A stretch of DNA of 25,507 nucleotides from an uncultured Prevotella sp. Its GTDB lineage: Bacteria; Bacteroidota; Bacteroidia; Bacteroidales; Bacteroidaceae. Below are positions 22,727 through 25,507 of the stretch, piece by piece. The stretch covers positions 1 to 25,507 of the forward strand of contig URSZ01000017.1 in assembly GCA_900550635.1 (NCBI GenBank), given 5' to 3'. The translations under genes and the position numbers were made by a program. The notes beneath the pieces are model-generated. The model worked only from the letters and a program-made list of their open reading frames with translations, had not been told where the DNA came from and made no database searches. The number at the start of each line of letters is the position of its first letter. The first letter of the stretch is position 1.

Positions 22727-24136
22727 TTAGAACTGGAAATAGATAAACGTTTCCGACTCTCCTCCGAAAACCACAATGGCAACGGCAATGATTACATAAA
22801 CGCAACGCCGTGCAACACACGGTAACCTGCGTAAACATCCTGTTGCATGGCCGTCGGGGAGGGTTCTGTATTCAGCCAGCAACAGCAATGCCGACGCCAT
22901 AACGGCTATTGCCATTGCTTTCAATCCCGACGGTAGCGCGGCAATGTTTTCAAAGCCTCCCAAAGTGAACATGCGTCCGAGGTAGCCGAAAGCATCTTCC
23001 ATGCTTGCCGAACGGAAAATAATCCAGCCAATGAAGACGCAGACGAATGTCAACATACGGCGTGCGGGCAAGGCAACCTTTATACGCTCGAGAAATGAGA
23101 ACGGTATGAACAGCAGGGCATGGAACAATCCCCAACATATAAATGTGTAGGCCGCTCCGTGCCATAGCCCCGACAGGAAAAACACGACGAAAACATTCCG
23201 CCACGTCTTGAATGTACCTTTCCTGTTTCCGCCCAAAGGTATGTAAATGTAGTCGCGAAACCATCCGGTAAGCGACAAATGCCACCGCCGCCAGAAGTCA
23301 GCTATGCTGCGTGCAAAGTAAGGAGCACGGAAGTTTTCCTGCAACTCTATGCCGAACAGCTTTGCACTTCCTACTGCAATGTCTGAATAACCGGAGAAAT
23401 CGCCGTATATCTGCAATGTGAACATCAAACCTCCGATGATGAGAGCCACGCCGCTGGCTTCGTGCCAGTTGTCGAATATGGGGGTTACTACCTGCGCGCA
23501 ATTATCGGCTATTACCATCTTCTTGAACAGTCCCAGCAAAATGCGGCGTAAGCCTTCAACTGCATTGGCATATTTGAACGTGCGCGGGGAGGTGAACACC
23601 GGCATCATGCGTGTAGCCCTTTCGATTGGGCCGGCCACAAGTTGCGGAAAGAAGCTGATAAAAGCGGTGAACGCTACCAAATCGCGCGTTGCAGGCATAC
23701 GTCGCCTGTAAACGTCTATGCCGTAACCGATGGCTTGGAATGTATAAAAACTTATACCGGCCGGCAGAAGCAAGTTCAAAAGCACCGGGTGCGTTGCGAA
23801 ACCTAAGTGTGTGCATACATCCGCAAAACTTTGCGCAAAGAAATCGTAATATTTGAAAACGCACAGCACTCCTGCGTTTACCAGAACGTTCAAAACATTG
23901 TATGCTGCCCCGCTTTTGCCGCGGTTAATACTGCGGTCAGTAGCAAGAGCGAGAAAAAAACTGCTGACGGTAGTAAATGCGATGAGCAAAAGGAACCTGA
24001 CATCCCACCATCCGTAAAACAGATAGCTTGCAAGCACTATAAGCACGTTTTGCAGGCGGTAACTGCGCCTAAGCGCCCAATATATCAGGAAAACGCAAGG
24101 CAGGAAAAGCAGGTAGGCAAAGGAATTGAAAGCCAT
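22727..24136 (-). CDS. MBOAT family O-acyltransferase, AlgI-like
   Basis: Polytopic membrane acyltransferase of the AlgI/DltB family that moves an acyl (often acetyl) group across the membrane for glycan O-acylation. Hallmarks are NSFAYLLFLPCVFLIYW, SYLFYGWWDVRF, FKYYDFF, LPAGISFYTFQAIGYGIDVYR, SFFPQLVAGPIERA, YGDFSGYSDIAVGSAKLFGI, NFRAPYFARSIADFWRRWHLSL, YIYIPLGGNRKG and the catalytic histidine in FFLSGLWHGAAYTF. About 469 aa, normal size. The ATG at 24136 (MAFNSFAYLLF) matches the family N-terminus; an ATG at 24154 adds six residues. It forms an operon with the SGNH-like gene and has a well-spaced promoter upstream. Confidence 0.92.
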   Translation of the reverse strand: MAFNSFAYLLFLPCVFLIYWALRRSYRLQNVLIVLASYLFYGWWDVRFLLLIAFTTVSSFFLALATDRSINRGKSGAAYNVLNVLVNAGVLCVFKYYDFFAQSFADVCTHLGFATHPVLLNLLLPAGISFYTFQAIGYGIDVYRRRMPATRDLVAFTAFISFFPQLVAGPIERATRMMPVFTSPRTFKYANAVEGLRRILLGLFKKMVIADNCAQVVTPIFDNWHEASGVALIIGGLMFTLQIYGDFSGYSDIAVGSAKLFGIELQENFRAPYFARSIADFWRRWHLSLTGWFRDYIYIPLGGNRKGTFKTWRNVFVVFFLSGLWHGAAYTFICWGLFHALLFIPFSFLERIKVALPARRMLTFVCVFIGWIIFRSASMEDAFGYLGRMFTLGGFENIAALPSGLKAMAIAVMASALLLLAEYRTLPDGHATGCLRRLPCVARRCVYVIIAVAIVVFGGESETFIYFQF

Positions 24137-24206
24137 CGTTAGTTGTCGGCGCAACGGTTCATCACGCCAAAATGCCTGAAAGGTATGTGATATTAAAATT
24201 ATTTGG

Positions 24207-24238
24207 CAAAATTACATAAAGAAGTGCGCAAGGGCAAA
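24207..24238 (-). promoter_or_regulatory. Putative promoter of the MBOAT-SGNH operon
   Basis: On the minus strand TTTG (24238-24235), 20 bases, then TAATTTTG (24214-24207), an exact match to the -33/-7 form. The hairpin at 24239-24256 abuts its upstream side and might be an operator. Confidence 0.7.
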
Positions 24239-24450
24239 CGAAAACGCAAGTTTTCGGCAACACCGGGCACGGGTCTTTTTTTCCTAATTAGCCAGCGTGG
24301 TGCAGGATAAGATACACATTCCTTGCCTAAGCATTTAATAACCTTGAATTGTATTATAACGATTTTTAAAGATATAGAGAACCACCGTTTTACGTTAGTC
24401 CGCAACGATTAAGTTAGCTGTTTATTAATATAAAATCCTTGTAAATAGGT

Positions 24451-24482
24451 ATTGTATGTAAGTTTTAAGGCCTTTACCTTTG
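24451..24482 (+). promoter_or_regulatory. Putative promoter of the LCM-like methyltransferase gene
   Basis: ATTG (24451-24454), 20 bases, then TACCTTTG (24475-24482), about 40 bp before the ATG at 24523. Confidence 0.65.
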
Positions 24483-24522
24483 AAACATGAATACGTGAAA
24501 TGTTATAATTGTATAAAAGCAA

Positions 24523-25338
24523 ATGAAACAGAAACATGAGTTTAAGAGTGTTGTTGCGGAAACGTTGCTTATTCCTCTTTACATGAGGGCAAAGGAAAGC
24601 CGCCGCAGCAATCCTATCCTGAAGGACAAAGTCGCAGAAGAACTGGTTGAAAGTCTGGAGTATGATTACACTCGTTTCGACAAGGCGAAATTGAGCGAAG
24701 TAGGGTGTGTTGTTCGTGGATGGTATTTCGACGGCGCAGTTAGGCGTTTCGTCGACAGCCATCCCAATCCTGTCGTGGTGAACGTAGGTTGCGGACTTGA
24801 TACACGTTGCCAGAGGATCGCAAGTAGCAAAGGAGTTTTTTACGACATGGATTTGCCCGAAGTAATAACACTGCGTCGCCAATTGATTCCAGAGCAGCTC
24901 GGAAACCCTTACGTTCCGGCTTCTTTGTTGGATAGTGACTGGCTGGACGTTTTGAAGGCAAAACATCCCGGTTGCGATTTTATTTTTGTGGCCGAAGGTG
25001 TGCTGATGTATTTTTATGAGGAGCAGGTAATTAATTTTCTGCACCAGATAGCCAGTCGTTTCAAGGGCGGCGAGCTCTGGTTTGATGTATGCGGCACAAT
25101 GATGAGCCGACACGGGGTAAAACCCGATTCTCTCCGCAGCCATGAGGCAGAGATACGTTCAGGACTGAGCGATGGGCGTGTGGTGGAACAGTGGGAACCT
25201 TCGCTGCAACTTATAGAACAAGCCAATTACATGCGTTTTTTCCGTTCACGGTGGGGATTTTTCTTCGGTCAGGTGCTGGGACGTTTCCCGCGGTTGTGTT
25301 ACAAGTTCAGTTCTTTGCTTGGATATAAAATATTGTAG
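24523..25338 (+). CDS. Leucine carboxyl methyltransferase-like (LCM/PPM1 family) SAM methyltransferase
   Basis: A 271-aa class I SAM-dependent methyltransferase. It shows the LCM-family pattern: ETLLIPLYMRAKES near the N-terminus, motif I VVNVGCGLDTRCQRI at about 85-100, FYDMDLPEVITLRRQLIPE with the acidic residue that binds the SAM ribose, DWLDVL, and FVAEGVLMYFYEEQV. In eukaryotes this family methylates the C-terminus of PP2A. Bacterial relatives are often near polyketide or other natural-product genes, but none is visible here, so the substrate is unknown. The ATG at 24523 fits the family start and the promoter. It is a lone gene, followed within 120 bp by repeat copy R6. Confidence 0.82.
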   Translation: MKQKHEFKSVVAETLLIPLYMRAKESRRSNPILKDKVAEELVESLEYDYTRFDKAKLSEVGCVVRGWYFDGAVRRFVDSHPNPVVVNVGCGLDTRCQRIASSKGVFYDMDLPEVITLRRQLIPEQLGNPYVPASLLDSDWLDVLKAKHPGCDFIFVAEGVLMYFYEEQVINFLHQIASRFKGGELWFDVCGTMMSRHGVKPDSLRSHEAEIRSGLSDGRVVEQWEPSLQLIEQANYMRFFRSRWGFFFGQVLGRFPRLCYKFSSLLGYKIL

Positions 25339-25455
25339 TGTACAATCACGGCAACGATACAGGATAATAAAACCATATACTTTAAGTGTAAAATTCGTGT
25401 GTCCTTATTTGTCTGCGGTTTTAAGATACTTTTAGAACGGGTTTTCAAGAGGCAA

Positions 25456-25507
25456 AAAATATGTCTGACATATTTTAAAATAGGTCAGACATATTTTGAA
25501 TTATGTG
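25456..25507. repeat. Dispersed 3 x 21-bp palindromic repeat, copy R6 (cut by window end)
   Basis: Unit 1 (25456-25476) is the perfect palindrome (AAAATATGTC, T, GACATATTTT), unit 2 (25477-25497) has AGGTCAGACAT, and unit 3 begins GAATTATGTG at 25498 and runs off the window. The left flank (ACGGGTTTTCAAGAGGCAAAAAAT) resembles those of R3 and R4. Confidence 0.87.

Larger units (their letters stand above)
24137..24522. other. Divergent intergenic region, MBOAT / methyltransferase
   Basis: About 386 bp without a gene. It contains one promoter for each flanking gene (listed) and a perfect 7-bp hairpin CGAAAAC-GCAA-GTTTTCG at 24239-24256, directly upstream of the MBOAT -33 element. Confidence 0.55.

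Noticed and set aside
24409..25143. A 244-codon minus-strand frame opposite the methyltransferase
   Set aside because: The plus-strand LCM-like gene has clear motifs over the same span; the minus frame has none.
290..25507. The 21-bp units as a CRISPR array
   Set aside because: Units are directly adjacent without spacers, only three per site, and no cas gene is present.

Overview
The window looks like a chromosomal segment from a member of the Bacteroidales (Bacteroidota). Several upstream regions carry the Bacteroidota promoter form (TTTG or TTG near -33, TAnnTTTG near -7). The gene content fits as well: a Bacteroidota-type LptD, a PPi-dependent phosphofructokinase, diaminopimelate dehydrogenase, a BACON-like lipoprotein, WG-repeat and lipocalin-like proteins. 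I cannot place it more finely without a search. No transposase, integrase, phage gene, rRNA, tRNA or CRISPR array was seen.

Layout. 1-1540 (minus): the 5' part of ubiE/menG (menaquinone methyltransferase, cut by the window edge) and mnmA (tRNA 2-thiouridylase). 1605-5450 (plus): a thiazole-forming thiamin gene set thiF-thiG-thiS-thiH followed by mgsA (methylglyoxal synthase); thiF is split by an apparent frameshift in a T7 run. 5788-10356 (minus): lptD, closely followed by a LamG-like secreted protein, then a BACON-like lipoprotein. 11052-15990 (minus): diaminopimelate dehydrogenase interrupted by an in-frame TAA, a membrane-anchored GH25 lysozyme, PPi-phosphofructokinase and an MFS transporter. 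16057-17638 (minus): panB and a HAD phosphatase. 18119-19520 (plus): a short J-domain co-chaperone and a lipoprotein. 19620-20282 (minus): a lipocalin-like lipoprotein. 20414-21293 (plus): an HD-domain hydrolase and a rubredoxin missed by length filters, the latter behind two near-identical tandem promoters. 21415-24136 (minus): an MBOAT acyltransferase, an SGNH-like partner and a small WG-repeat protein. 24523-25338 (plus): a leucine-carboxyl-methyltransferase-like enzyme.

The most unusual signal is not a gene. Six intergenic sites, about 4-7 kb apart, carry the same 63-bp element: exactly three tandem 21-bp units, each an odd palindrome or a variant of it (arms AAAATATGTC and GACATATTTT around one central base). 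Units lie head to tail without spacers, so site centres are 21 bp (two helical turns) apart. Some copies share further flanking sequence, and the last ~10 codons of one gene lie in such a flank. This looks like a dispersed protein-binding array or a small spreading element; its function is unknown to me.

Two core metabolic genes (thiF, ddh) are each broken by a single change. Whether these are real mutations, recoding or sequence errors cannot be decided here.
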